A stretch of 64,000 bases of DNA from Sphingomonas sp. (GCF_019746665.1 NZ_JAIERS010000008.1:28559-92558); one strand, 5' to 3'; shown: positions 17,201 to 25,609, counted from the first letter of the stretch. Notes: generated by a model not told the origin, from the letters alone. Numbers and translations: made by a program.

Positions 17201-18061
17201 GTGAGCGTCACGTTGCCCAGGCATGAAGATTTGATGCTACCCACGTTAAAAGTGCTCGACGAACTGGGCGGCTCCGGCTCGAATGACGAGATCAACGATG
17301 CAGTGATTGCCGGGCAAGGTTTCAGTCAAGCTCAGCTCGACGTTGTTTACGAGAAGAGCGGGGCACCGGTCCTTGTGGACCGCCTCTCCTGGGCGCGAAG
17401 CTATCTGAAGATGCCCGGCTTCCTCGCAAGCGCTGGGCGGGGCGTCTGGGTGTTGACCGATGCGGGCCGCGAAGCGCTGTCCCTGAACGCGGATCAGCTC
17501 CGCAAGAAAGTGAACGAGGCTTATCGGCGCTTGAATGCCGAGCGGCAGAAAAAGTCCGCGATCGACAATGCCGAAGCACACAAGGCCGAGGATGAAGCCG
17601 ACTGGTCCGACCGGCTGCTCGCCAAGCTCAAATCAATCGAACCCGCTGCGTTCGAGCGGCTCGCGCAGCGGCTGTTGCGTGAGAGCGGCTTTGTGAAGGT
17701 GGAGGTGACCGGCAAGGCCGGTGATGGCGGCATCGATGGAGTGGGCGTGCTGCGGATGAACCTCATCTCGTTCCAGGTACTGTTCCAGTGCAAGCGCTAT
17801 GCTGGCTCAGTCTCGGCGGGCACGGTGCGGGATTTTCGCGGCGCGATGCAGGGCCGGGCGGACAAGGGGCTGATCATCACCACGGGCACTTTCACGACCG
17901 ACGCCAAGCGCGAGGCGACACGCGACGGGGCGCCGGCGATCGATTTGGTCGACGGCGAACTGCTCTGCCAGCTGCTTAAGGAACGCGGCTTGGGCGTTAC
18001 CGTGCGGCAGGTCGTCGTCGAGGAGGTCGACATCGACGCCGGGTTCTTCGACGGGCTGTAG
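17201..18061 (+). CDS. Mrr-type restriction endonuclease family protein
   Basis: A 286-residue protein with an N-terminal winged-helix Mrr_N-like domain (residues 8-95, LPTLKVLDELGGSGSNDEIN) and a C-terminal Mrr_cat nuclease domain. The PD-(D/E)xK core is visible as GDGGIDGVG followed by FQVLFQCKRY, with Asp, Gln and Lys in the expected order, then KGLIITTGTFTTDA. Such proteins cleave methylated DNA (type IV restriction). The GTG at 17201 follows CCGGAGCATTGAT. No methyltransferase is adjacent, so it stands alone, as type IV enzymes do. Confidence 0.87.
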   Translation: MSVTLPRHEDLMLPTLKVLDELGGSGSNDEINDAVIAGQGFSQAQLDVVYEKSGAPVLVDRLSWARSYLKMPGFLASAGRGVWVLTDAGREALSLNADQLRKKVNEAYRRLNAERQKKSAIDNAEAHKAEDEADWSDRLLAKLKSIEPAAFERLAQRLLRESGFVKVEVTGKAGDGGIDGVGVLRMNLISFQVLFQCKRYAGSVSAGTVRDFRGAMQGRADKGLIITTGTFTTDAKREATRDGAPAIDLVDGELLCQLLKERGLGVTVRQVVVEEVDIDAGFFDGL

Positions 18062-18149
18062 CACGGGACAACTGCCACCCCCGCTTTCCTTTTCCCCCCG
18101 CCTGGGCTATGGCCGCGCCCAATTTTCCTGACATTGTAAAGAGGGTTGT

Positions 18150-18368
18150 TTGGCCAAGGAAGAATTGCTCGAAATGCGCGGCACGGTGGTGGAACTGCTG
18201 CCCAATGCCATGTTCCGCGTCCGCCTCGAAAATGATCACGAAATCCTCGGCCATACCGCCGGCAAGATGCGCAAGAACCGCATCCGCGTGCTGGTGGGCG
18301 ACGATGTGCTCGTGGAACTCACGCCCTATGATCTCACCAAGGGGCGCATCACCTATCGCTTCAAGTAA
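18150..18368 (+). CDS. infA: Translation initiation factor IF-1
   Basis: A 72-residue OB-fold protein binding the ribosomal A site during initiation. The sequence [20 protein letters not shown] with [11 protein letters not shown] and a C-terminal KGRITYRFK is canonical. Start is TTG at 18150 with AGAGGG four bases upstream. It is immediately followed by maf, whose GTG directly abuts the TAA, forming the usual alphaproteobacterial infA-maf-rng-yacG run. Confidence 0.97.
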   Translation: MAKEELLEMRGTVVELLPNAMFRVRLENDHEILGHTAGKMRKNRIRVLVGDDVLVELTPYDLTKGRITYRFK

Positions 18369-18938
18369 GTGGCGCTGATCCTCGCTTCCACCTCGCCGCG
18401 GCGGCGTGACTTGCTCGCGCGGCTGGGGGTGGTGCCCGATCGGATCGCCGCGCCCGATATCGACGAGAGCCCCGCGCGCGGCGAGCTACCCCGCGCCTAT
18501 GCGCTGCGCCTCGCCGAGGCCAAGGCTCGCGCGGTGGCGTGCGATCCCGGTGACGTGGTGATCGCGGGCGACACGACGATCGCGCTGGGCCGCCGCATCC
18601 TGCCGCCCGCCGAAACCGAAGCGGTGCAGCGCGAGCTGCTGGGTCTCCTCTCCGGCCGGCGCCACCACTGCCTCGCGGCGGTGTGCGTGATCGATGGCGT
18701 GGGCACGGCGCGGCTGCGGCTCGCTGATACCGTCGTCACCTTCAAGCGGCTGTCAGCCGACGAGATCGACGCCTATGTCGCCTGCGGCGAAGGGCTGGGC
18801 AAGGCGGGCGGCTATGCCATCCAGGGGCGCGCGGAAGCGCTGGTGAAGCGTCTCGCCGGCAGCCATTCGGGCGTGATCGGCCTGCCGCTTTACGAAACCC
18901 GCGCGCTGCTTCGCACCGCCGGCGTGCCGCTTGGCTAA
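18369..18938 (+). CDS. maf: Maf family nucleotide pyrophosphatase
   Basis: A 189-residue Maf protein hydrolysing non-canonical or excess nucleoside triphosphates. Signatures are the N-terminal LILASTSPRRRDLLARLG, AGDTTIAL and GKAGGYAIQGRA, followed by GSHSGVIGLPL. The GKAGGYAIQG form resembles the dTTP/UTP pyrophosphatase (YhdE-type) branch rather than the 7-methyl-GTP branch. GTG start at 18369 directly after the infA stop. The end overlaps the next gene by eight bases. Confidence 0.92.
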   Translation: MALILASTSPRRRDLLARLGVVPDRIAAPDIDESPARGELPRAYALRLAEAKARAVACDPGDVVIAGDTTIALGRRILPPAETEAVQRELLGLLSGRRHHCLAAVCVIDGVGTARLRLADTVVTFKRLSADEIDAYVACGEGLGKAGGYAIQGRAEALVKRLAGSHSGVIGLPLYETRALLRTAGVPLG

Positions 18939-19962
18939 GTGGCTCTATGAAGACGGCATCGGCGAGGCGCGCGCGGCGCTGATCGATGAGGGCCGCATCC
19001 TGAAGGCGCGGATCGAGCGGCCGGGGCTCGGCCCGCGCGCCGGAGCTGTGGTCGCGGCGCGCTATGCCGCGCAGTGGAGCGGGGGCGGCAGCTTCATGCT
19101 GGCGGACGGGCTGGAAGCCTATGTCGAGGGCGTGCCCCGCGCGCTCAGTCCGGGCAGCACGGCGCGGCTCGAAATCCTGCGCCAGCACAGCCCGCGCGGT
19201 GGGCGGGCGAAGCGGATCAAGGCGCGGATCGTGCACCCCGACATCCCCTTGAGCGACGGGCCGAGCCTCGCCGAGGCGATCGCCGCCACCCCCTGGCCGG
19301 TGCGGATGCTGCGCGCGGTCGATGCCGATGCGCTCGAGGAAGCCGGCTGGAGCGAACTGCTCGAAGAGGCGCGCACCGGCCTGGTCGACATCCCCGGCGG
19401 ACGGCTCACCATCGAGCTCACCGAGGCGATGACGGTGATCGATGTCGATGGGGGCGGGGATGCCGAGAAGCTCGCGGTGGCGGGCGCGCGCGCGGCGGCC
19501 GAGGCGATCGAGCGGCTGAACCTCGCCGGCTCGATCGCGATCGACCTGCCGACCGCGAATAGCAAGGCGGCGCGGCTCGCGGCGGCCGAGGCGTTCGACG
19601 CGGCGATGCTGAGCAAGGTCGAGCGGACGGCGGTGAACGGCTTCGGCTTGCTCCATGTCGTGATGAGGAAGCGCCGCCCCTCGCTGATCGAGCTGATCCA
19701 GGGTGAACCCGCGCGTAGCGAGGCGCTCGCGCTCTATCGCCGGGCGGAGCGCGAGCCGCTGCCGGGGTCGATCGTCTTCACCGCCAACCCCGCGACCGCC
19801 GCCGGACGCGCGGCGGAAGACGCCGAGCTCGCCCGGCGGCGCGGAACGCCGGTGCGCTGGCACGCCGACGCGACGCCCATTGGTCACGGCAGCGTGAACC
19901 GGGTGATCGAGACGGGCGTTGCCGCGATGCCCGCGCGACCTATGGAAGACAATGATGGCTGA
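18931..19962 (+). CDS. Ribonuclease E/G family protein, short form
   Basis: A 343-residue protein related to the catalytic half of RNase E/G. TVIDVDGG (near residue 170) and SIAIDLPTAN (near 204) sit where RNase E has its two metal-binding aspartates, and the S1-like domain near residues 36-105 is reduced. It is much shorter than E. coli RNase G (about 490 residues), and no CPxC zinc-link motif follows the DNase-like core. It lies between maf and yacG; TTG start at 18931. Probably a functional compact RNase G-like enzyme, but substrates are not predictable. Confidence 0.82.
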   Translation: MAKWLYEDGIGEARAALIDEGRILKARIERPGLGPRAGAVVAARYAAQWSGGGSFMLADGLEAYVEGVPRALSPGSTARLEILRQHSPRGGRAKRIKARIVHPDIPLSDGPSLAEAIAATPWPVRMLRAVDADALEEAGWSELLEEARTGLVDIPGGRLTIELTEAMTVIDVDGGGDAEKLAVAGARAAAEAIERLNLAGSIAIDLPTANSKAARLAAAEAFDAAMLSKVERTAVNGFGLLHVVMRKRRPSLIELIQGEPARSEALALYRRAEREPLPGSIVFTANPATAAGRAAEDAELARRRGTPVRWHADATPIGHGSVNRVIETGVAAMPARPMEDNDG

Positions 19963-20137
19963 TCCCCGCTGCCCGATCTGCGAGCGCCCGACCGATCCCG
20001 CCTTCCGCCCCTTTTGCAGCAGGGGCTGCAAGGATCGCGATCTGTTGCAATGGCTTGGCGAGGGGTATCGCTTGCCCGGCCGCCCGACTCCGCCAGGCAT
20101 GAATCCCGGGCTGGACAGCGCGGAGGAAGGCGACTAA
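19955..20137 (+). CDS. yacG: DNA gyrase inhibitor YacG (zinc protein)
   Basis: A 60-residue zinc-ribbon protein. CPIC at residues 6-9 and FCSRGCKDRDL supply four cysteines for one zinc. YacG binds GyrB and inhibits gyrase. A second ATG three bases upstream (19952) is also possible; GGAAGAC fits the 19955 start better. The start overlaps the preceding gene by eight bases. A tRNA-Phe gene follows 29 bases after the stop. Confidence 0.9.
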   Translation: MADPRCPICERPTDPAFRPFCSRGCKDRDLLQWLGEGYRLPGRPTPPGMNPGLDSAEEGD

Positions 20138-20166
20138 GAGGCCCGCTCTTGCCGCGACCCGGCAGC

Positions 20167-20242
20167 GCCCAAGTAGCTCAGTTGGTAGAGCATGCGACTG
20201 AAAATCGCAGTGTCGGTGGTTCGATCCCGCCCTTGGGCACCA
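20167..20242 (+). tRNA. tRNA-Phe (GAA anticodon)
   Basis: A full cloverleaf of 76 bases. Acceptor arms GCCCAAG and CTTGGGC pair perfectly, the D-arm contains AGCTCAGTTGGTAGAGC, the anticodon loop reads CTGAAAA with GAA, the T-arm contains GGTTCGATCC, and the CCA is encoded. Identity is phenylalanine. Confidence 0.97.
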
Positions 20243-20284
20243 TCCCCTTCCCGCTGACCCAAGCCCCGCTTATGCTGGGCGGCG

Positions 20285-21007
20285 ATGGCCGATACGCTGA
20301 CGATCGATATTGATGGCTGGGAAGGGCCGCTCGACCTGCTGCTCGCGCTTGCCCGCACGCAGAAGGTCGATCTGCGCGCGATTTCGATTCTTCAGCTGGT
20401 CGAGCAATATCTGGATTTCATCGAGCGCGCCCGCGCGCTGCAGCTTGAGGTCGCGGCCGATTATCTGGTGATGGCGGCCTGGCTCGCTTACCTGAAATCG
20501 GCGCTGCTGCTGCCGCGCGACCCCGAGCAGGAGCCGAGCCCGGATGAGCTCGCGCTGCGGCTGCAATTGCGGCTCGAACGGTTGGAGGCGATGCGCGAGG
20601 CGGGCGGGCGGCTGATGGCGGGCGACCGGCTGGGCCGCGACGTGTTCCGCCGGGGCGCGCCCGAAGGCTTGCGGGTACGGCGCAAGGCGGCGTGGCAGGC
20701 CGAGCTTTACGAGCTGATCGCGGCCTATGGCCAGGTCTCGGCGCGGACCCGGCCGGTGATGCACGTCGTCGCCAACCGCCCGGTGATGACGCTGGAAACC
20801 GCGCTCGATCGGCTGCGCGACATGATCGGCCTCACTCCCGATTGGCGCGCGCTCCAGGCGTTCCTGCCCGCGGGCGTGAGCGAGCCGTTCCGCCGATCGG
20901 CGCTTGCCTCGTCGTTCGTCGCCGCGCTCGAACTCGCGCGGCAGGGCAAGGTCGAGCTGCGCCAGCATGAGCCGTTCGCGCCGCTTTATCTGCGGGGTCC
21001 GGCATGA
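20285..21007 (+). CDS. scpA: Segregation and condensation protein ScpA (kleisin)
   Basis: A 240-residue kleisin bridging SMC heads in the Smc-ScpAB condensin. The N-terminal WEGPLDLLLALARTQKVDLR and DYLVMAAWLAYLKSALLLP are diagnostic, and the C-terminal winged helix covers about 160-235. ATG at 20285 follows the tRNA by 42 bases. The last four bases overlap the scpB start (ATGA), coupling translation of the two partners. The smc gene is not in the window. Confidence 0.95.
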   Translation: MADTLTIDIDGWEGPLDLLLALARTQKVDLRAISILQLVEQYLDFIERARALQLEVAADYLVMAAWLAYLKSALLLPRDPEQEPSPDELALRLQLRLERLEAMREAGGRLMAGDRLGRDVFRRGAPEGLRVRRKAAWQAELYELIAAYGQVSARTRPVMHVVANRPVMTLETALDRLRDMIGLTPDWRALQAFLPAGVSEPFRRSALASSFVAALELARQGKVELRQHEPFAPLYLRGPA

Positions 21008-21573
21008 CCGATTCCTTCGTCCGCGCTGTTGAAGCAGTGCTGTTCGCCGCCGACGCGCCGCTCACCGTCGAGGCGATCCGCGCCCATGCCGGGGAGGGGG
21101 ATGTGCGCGCCGCGCTCGACGCGATCGCCGCGCACCATGCCGGGCGCGGCTTCGAGCTCGTGCGGCGGGGCGAGCGCTGGCATTTCCAGACCGCGGGCGA
21201 TCTCGCGCATCTGCTCCGCCGCGATCGCGAGGAAGTGAAGAAGCTCAGTCGCGCGGCGATCGAGACGCTGGCGATCATCGCCTATCACGAGCCCGTCACC
21301 CGCGCCGAGATCGAGGCGATTCGCGGCGTCGCCATCTCCAAGGGCACGCTCGACGTGCTGATGGAGGCGCTATGGGTGCGCCCCGCTGGGCGGCGCGAGA
21401 GCCCGGGGCGACCGCTGACTTACGCCACCACTCCGGAATTCCTCGCCCATTTCGGCCTTGCCAGCCGGCGCGATCTGCCTGGGATCGACGATCTGCGCGC
21501 CGCTGGCCTGCTCGACCCGATTGATCTCGCGCTTGAACGGATCGAGGTGGCAAAGGACGGTGAAGACGACTAG
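21004..21573 (+). CDS. scpB: Segregation and condensation protein ScpB
   Basis: A 189-residue double winged-helix protein that dimerises and binds ScpA. Diagnostic segments are VEAVLFAADAPLT at the N-terminus, AAIETLAIIAYHEPVTRAEI in the middle and RPLTYATTPEFLAHFGL. It overlaps scpA by four bases and is followed, 32 bases later, by tatA; the scpAB-tatABC order is common in alphaproteobacteria. Confidence 0.95.
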   Translation: MTDSFVRAVEAVLFAADAPLTVEAIRAHAGEGDVRAALDAIAAHHAGRGFELVRRGERWHFQTAGDLAHLLRRDREEVKKLSRAAIETLAIIAYHEPVTRAEIEAIRGVAISKGTLDVLMEALWVRPAGRRESPGRPLTYATTPEFLAHFGLASRRDLPGIDDLRAAGLLDPIDLALERIEVAKDGEDD

Positions 21574-21605
21574 ATAGGCGCCACTTCGGCTTTTGGAGAC
21601 AAGCG

Positions 21606-21800
21606 ATGGGTGGTTTCAGCCTGATGCACTGGCTGCTGTTTGGCGGCGTCGCGATTCTGGTGCTCGGTGGCGGTCGTTTCTCGGCGATGATGGGCGATGT
21701 CGCCAAGGGCGTGAAGCAGTTCAAGAAGGGCCTTGCCGAGGAAGATGAGGCCAAGCCCGCGCAGATCGACGCCAAGGAAGCGCCCGCGCCCAAGGATTGA
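21606..21800 (+). CDS. tatA: Sec-independent translocase subunit TatA
   Basis: A 64-residue protein with one N-terminal membrane helix (LMHWLLFGGVAILVLGG), the FG/GR hinge, and an amphipathic helix (MMGDVAKGVKQFKKGLAEED) ending in a charged tail. It forms the Tat pore that would export the twin-arginine proteins in this window (MsrB, the DsrE-like protein). GGAGACAAGCG precedes the ATG. Confidence 0.95.
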   Translation: MGGFSLMHWLLFGGVAILVLGGGRFSAMMGDVAKGVKQFKKGLAEEDEAKPAQIDAKEAPAPKD

Positions 21801-21802
21801 CC

Positions 21803-22198
21803 TTGTTCGGTATCGATTCCTCCGAACTGCTGCTGGTCGCGATCGTCGCGCTGGTGGTGATCGGCCCCAAGGATTTGCCCCGGGTAATGCGGCTCGTCGG
21901 CCAATGGGTCGCCCGGGCGCGCGGTGCCGTGCGCCAGTTTCGCGAGGGGTTCGACCAGATGCTGCGCGAGGCCGAGCTGAAGGAGCTCGAGGCCAAATGG
22001 GCAGCCGAGAATGAGCGGATCATGCAGCAATTCCCGGCGGGCCAGCCGGCGATGCTCGCCGGAGCCGATCCCGCCGATGCGCCGCCGGTGATGACGCCGC
22101 AACCCGTTGTCTGGACGCCGCCCGCACCCGCTTACGACGCGCCGAGCGACGACGATATCGCCGTCGCCGAAGGCATCCCCAGCGAGCCGAAGCCATGA
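21803..22198 (+). CDS. tatB: Sec-independent translocase subunit TatB
   Basis: A TatB of about 131 residues: MFGIDSSELLLVAIVALVVI, the GPKDLPRVMR hinge, then a long amphipathic helix to about residue 75 and a Pro-rich tail. The TTG at 21803 was preferred because AAGGA lies seven bases before it; another TTG at 21797 overlaps the tatA stop. The end overlaps tatC by four bases. TatB and TatC form the signal-peptide receptor. Confidence 0.93.
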   Translation: MFGIDSSELLLVAIVALVVIGPKDLPRVMRLVGQWVARARGAVRQFREGFDQMLREAELKELEAKWAAENERIMQQFPAGQPAMLAGADPADAPPVMTPQPVVWTPPAPAYDAPSDDDIAVAEGIPSEPKP

Positions 22199-22968
22199 AC
22201 GCTGAGCCGCTCGACGAGATCGAGGCCAGCCGCGCGCCACTGATCGAGCATCTGGTCGAGCTGCGCCGGCGGCTGATTTATTGCCTGCTCGCGGTGGCGA
22301 TCGCCTTCGCCGGCTGTTTCGCCTTCGCGCGCGAGATTCTGGCGCTGCTTGTCCATCCGCTCGCGGTCGCGGGGCAGAAGGAGATCATCAACACCGATGT
22401 GTTCGGCGGCTTCTTCGTCCAGCTGAAAGTCGCGTTCTTCGCGGCGGTGATGATCGGATCGCCGGTGATCGCGAACCAGGTGTGGCAGTTCGTCGCCCCC
22501 GGTCTTTATCGCCAGGAGCGGCGCGCGCTGCTGCCGTTCCTGCTGGCGACCCCGGTGCTGTTCACGACCGGCGCGGCAATGGCTTATTATGTCGCGGTGC
22601 CGATCGCGCTTAAATTCCTGCTCGGCTTTCAGGGGGAATTGGGCGGGGTGGAGCAGCGCGCGCTGCCGGATGTGAACAGCTATCTGGGCTTCATCATGCA
22701 GTTCATGTTCGGCTTTGGCATTTCGTTCCTGCTGCCGGTGCTGCTGATGCTGTTGGAGCGCGCGGGGATTGTTACCCGGCGCCAGCTGATCCAGTTCCGT
22801 CGCTACGCGATCGTGCTCGCGGTTGGGATCGCGGCGGTCCTGACTCCGCCCGACATCGGATCGCAGCTGCTGCTCGCGGTGCCGCTGATTCTGCTCTACG
22901 AACTCGCGATCATCGGCATCTGGATCAGCGAGCGCGGGCGCGGGAAAGCCAAGGCCGAGGCGGCATAA
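22195..22968 (+). CDS. tatC: Sec-independent translocase subunit TatC
   Basis: A 257-residue six-helix membrane protein recognising the twin-arginine motif. Conserved cytoplasmic N-terminus APLIEHLVELRRRLIYCLLA, then QVWQFVAPGLYRQERRALLP, FLLPVLLMLLER and the C-terminal AAVLTPPDIGSQLLLAVPLI are all present. ATG at 22195 overlaps the tatB end. It is the last gene of the scpAB-tatABC run; repeat-rich non-coding DNA follows. Confidence 0.96.
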   Translation: MNAEPLDEIEASRAPLIEHLVELRRRLIYCLLAVAIAFAGCFAFAREILALLVHPLAVAGQKEIINTDVFGGFFVQLKVAFFAAVMIGSPVIANQVWQFVAPGLYRQERRALLPFLLATPVLFTTGAAMAYYVAVPIALKFLLGFQGELGGVEQRALPDVNSYLGFIMQFMFGFGISFLLPVLLMLLERAGIVTRRQLIQFRRYAIVLAVGIAAVLTPPDIGSQLLLAVPLILLYELAIIGIWISERGRGKAKAEAA

Positions 22969-23303
22969 GCGCAATTCGCCTGGTTATCGAAACTTGATGC
23001 CTGCCCTGGTCCGACCACCTCTTTCGAGCCATGCCGCCCCGCGGTGCCCGTCAGCCCGGCCGTGAGCCGGGGCCTCGTTGCTTTCTTCCGTCCAGAGAAA
23101 AGCGGGGCACCGGATCAAGACCGGGGTGACGCCGAAAGTGATGTGGGGCTTAGAGCAGATTGCCGCTACATCGATCCGCGTCGCCCCGGCGAAAGCCGTG
23201 GCTTGGCTGCCTTGCGCCAGAAAAACAGCAAGGCCCCGTGTCGAGCACGGGGCGACCCGTAATTTCTGCGGGCGACTCTAAAGGCCGACAAGCTGCTCCA
23301 GCC
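22969..23303. repeat. Non-coding gap with degenerate family B palindromes
   Basis: No gene is visible in these 335 bases between tatC and the entericidin-like gene. The stretch 23040-23256 holds CCGGCCGTGAGCCGGGGCC, a copy of ACCGGATCAAGACCGGGGTG, and a CGTCGCCCCGGCGAAAGCC half facing GGCCCCGTGTCGAGCACGG about 30 bases on. These are damaged or mosaic versions of the element at 14663-14747. Confidence 0.6.
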
Positions 23304-23438
23304 CTATTTCGCGCCGTCCGCCGTCTTGGCGACGGTGTCGCCCGCCGATTTAACGTCCTTGCCGACGCCTTCCACGGTGTTGCACGCGCCCAGCAACAGG
23401 CCGCTGGCCAGCAGGATGCCGCCGATGAATTTACGCAT
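23304..23438 (-). CDS. Entericidin-like small lipoprotein
   Basis: A 44-residue lipoprotein precursor: MRKFIGGILLASGLLLGAC is a signal with lipobox, and the mature part (CNTVEGVGKDVKSAGDTVAK) is the entericidin A/B pattern. These membrane lipoproteins are stress- or stationary-phase-associated; the toxin/antidote role known in E. coli cannot be assumed. AAAGGAGAAAC precedes the ATG. About 55 bases upstream lies GGAAC-N17-CATT (minus strand, 23473-23498), a one-mismatch candidate for an EcfG promoter. Confidence 0.88.
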   Translation of the reverse strand: MRKFIGGILLASGLLLGACNTVEGVGKDVKSAGDTVAKTADGAK

Positions 23439-23716
23439 GATGTTTCTCCTTTGCCGCATTTTCCGCACCGACAATGCCGGGCGGGGGCAAAGCGTTCCCA
23501 GCGAGGCGAGCACGTCATCCATACCCCGCGAACGAAGCGCGGACGCAATAAGGCCCGGATGCGCAACCGGGGGGGAGGGGGTAAGCGCATCCGGGCCCAT
23601 TTGGTGGATAGCGAGAGCGGGGGGGCAAAAATTCACTATCCGAAGCTGAAAACGGGCAGGCGCGAAGCTAGTTCCAAGCATCCGCCAAAAAATTCGCCCA
23701 CCGCCGATTTTTCGTG

Positions 23717-25294
23717 TCAGCCGCGTCCGGTTACCGACACCAGGATTTCATAGGCCCCGCTTAGCGGTTCGTAATGGAGCTTGGAGTGTAGCTGGCGCGC
23801 CAGCCCCTCGATCACCCGGCCATAGCGTTCGGCGAGCAGATCGCGCAGCCGGTCGCCGTCCACCAGCGCCGGACTGCTGACGCGCAACAGCGCGCGGCCT
23901 TCCGTGCCGTCGGGGGCGGGGCGCAGCGATACGCGCAGCGCGGCGTCGGCCTGCACCATCATCGCCAGCTCGATCATTTCGGTCAGCAGGAACGCCATCG
24001 CGATCGCCATGTCCTGATTGGCGAGATAGCCGTCTATATCGAGAGTGATGGTGAGATGCGTATCCTCGGGCGCGGTCGCGCGGATGTTCGAGGCGAGGTC
24101 GCTCACCATCGTCCGCAGCTGCAGCCCGCGCGTTTCCTCCAGCTCGGCGAAGTGATTGCGGTGGACGACCGATAGCGCATCCACCCGCCGCTGGATCGAG
24201 GCATAGGCGCCGCGCGCCTCGCCGCTATGCGCGCCGCGCGCGTGCAGGTTGATCAGGCTGGAGATCACCTGAAGGTTGTTCTTCACCCGGTGGTGGACTT
24301 CGCGCGTCAGCTTGGTCTGGCGCACCAGCCCCTCGGCGAGCCCGGCCTCGTGCGCGACCACCGTCTGGCTGATCGCGCGGAAAGTGTCGCCCAGCTCGCG
24401 GATTTCCTGCGCGGCGGCGTCGGCGGGGGGCGTGATCACCTCGCCCGGGCGATAGGCCGCGACCTCGCGGCGGAGCGTGCGCAATGGGCGGATGAGCAGC
24501 GCATCGACCACGAACCAGCCAATCACCGCGGCCGCCACCCACATCAGCACCGGCAGCAGCATCGCGACGATCAACGGCGAGGTGATCGGCGCGCTGCGCA
24601 CCGTCATCTCGAAGCTCAGATTATCGACGCCGACCGGCACGCTGAGCGATTCGGTGCGATCGAGCGGGCCAAGCCCCGCCAAGCCCTCCAGCGGCAGGCG
24701 ATCATTGCCACGCGTCAGCACGGAGGAATAGGCGGGCAGGAAACCGCTTGGCCGGGCGATCTGGGCGAGCGCGTCGCCGCCGAACTGGGCGACCGCGTGC
24801 AGCCGCCCCGAAGGCGCGGTGAGGCCCAGCGCCAATCCGCGCGCGGGATCGATCGCGGCGCTGATCGGCCCGTCGCTTGGCGGGTAGACGATGCGCAGAT
24901 CGGGGCGCCGCATCGAACTGCACAGCGGCTGGCCGTTGCCACCGACGATCGCGAAGCGCGCGCCGCTCGCCAACTGATCGGCGAATACACCCTGGACGCG
25001 GGCACAGCTCGGCGCGTCCTCAGGGTCCTGGTCGAGCGCGTTGAGCGCGACGCGGATCGCGGTCATGTCGCCCACCAGCTCGATCCCGAGCGCGCGCGCG
25101 CTTTCGCTCGCCGCCACGCGCAGCCGGGCGCGGGTCTCTGCGTCGGCGATACGGTTGCTCTGCATCGCCGCCAGCAGCGCGATCAGCGCGAGCGGCATCA
25201 GCGCCGCGGTAAGGATCAGGAACAGCTTGGCGCCCGTTGGCAGGGATGCGAAACGCCACCGCCGGGGATGCTGCGGCTCGGGCTCCGCGGCCAT
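23717..25294 (-). CDS. phyP: PhyP-like sensor histidine kinase homologue with degenerate ATPase domain
   Basis: A 525-residue membrane sensor. TM1 at about 22-44, a periplasmic domain (45-235), TM2 at about 238-268, a HAMP-like segment, then a HisKA_2 dimerisation domain with EVHHRVKNNLQVISSLINLH (His334/335). The C-terminal ATPase-like domain lacks a recognisable N-box asparagine (LLTEMIELAMM instead of ELxxNA) and no DxGxG box is visible. In Sphingomonas the phyR-linked protein PhyP is a negative regulator acting on PhyR; the degenerate ATPase fits a phosphatase role. It lies nine bases after nepR on the same strand. Confidence 0.82.
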   Translation of the reverse strand: MAAEPEPQHPRRWRFASLPTGAKLFLILTAALMPLALIALLAAMQSNRIADAETRARLRVAASESARALGIELVGDMTAIRVALNALDQDPEDAPSCARVQGVFADQLASGARFAIVGGNGQPLCSSMRRPDLRIVYPPSDGPISAAIDPARGLALGLTAPSGRLHAVAQFGGDALAQIARPSGFLPAYSSVLTRGNDRLPLEGLAGLGPLDRTESLSVPVGVDNLSFEMTVRSAPITSPLIVAMLLPVLMWVAAAVIGWFVVDALLIRPLRTLRREVAAYRPGEVITPPADAAAQEIRELGDTFRAISQTVVAHEAGLAEGLVRQTKLTREVHHRVKNNLQVISSLINLHARGAHSGEARGAYASIQRRVDALSVVHRNHFAELEETRGLQLRTMVSDLASNIRATAPEDTHLTITLDIDGYLANQDMAIAMAFLLTEMIELAMMVQADAALRVSLRPAPDGTEGRALLRVSSPALVDGDRLRDLLAERYGRVIEGLARQLHSKLHYEPLSGAYEILVSVTGRG

Positions 25295-25303
25295 GGTCGA
25301 GCC

Positions 25304-25471
25304 TTAGTCGAGCTTGCCGAGCAGATCGAGCATTTCCGGCGGCACGGGCTCGTTCACGGCCTCCTGATAGGCCGCGCGCAGCGAATCGCCCACATCCTTG
25401 TGATCGCCGCGCGCCTTGGGCTTGCGCGGTGGCATTGGCGGCTGATTCGATCCGTGCTGATCGGCGTTCAA
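25304..25471 (-). CDS. nepR: Anti-sigma factor NepR
   Basis: A 55-residue protein of the NepR family. The conserved pair of helices reads DVGDSLRAAYQEAVNEPVPP and EMLDLLGKLD. NepR sequesters the sigma factor EcfG until phosphorylated PhyR binds NepR. I chose the TTG at 25471 because the N-terminal extension MNADQHGSNQPPMPPRKPK is typical and GGGGGACGAGG precedes it; an ATG at 25435 would give 43 residues. It is divergent from phyR and followed by phyP. Confidence 0.88.
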   Translation of the reverse strand: MNADQHGSNQPPMPPRKPKARGDHKDVGDSLRAAYQEAVNEPVPPEMLDLLGKLD

Positions 25472-25584
25472 GAACCTCGTCCCCCAAGCGAGCCATGCCC
25501 CTGGAACGTATCGCTGGGGCGGGTGGCAACAAACGTCAAACTGGCCGGATACGCAACAAATGAAACACCGGCTTAGAGTGGTGA

Positions 25585-25609
25585 AACCAAAACCGGGCTC
25601 GATAGTTCC
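25585..25609 (-). promoter_or_regulatory. Candidate EcfG-type promoter for nepR-phyP
   Basis: On the minus strand GGAAC (25609-25605) is followed after 16 bases by GGTT (25588-25585). The alphaproteobacterial EcfG consensus is GGAAC-N16/17-CGTT, so there is one mismatch. It would give a leader of about 110 bases before nepR. Feedback control of this locus by EcfG is common in the group. The assignment is inference from a short motif. Confidence 0.4.

Noticed and set aside
18742..20100. 452-codon minus-strand frame over maf, the RNase G-like gene and yacG
   Set aside because: The three plus-strand genes overlap one another in a known operon order; the minus frame has no family features.
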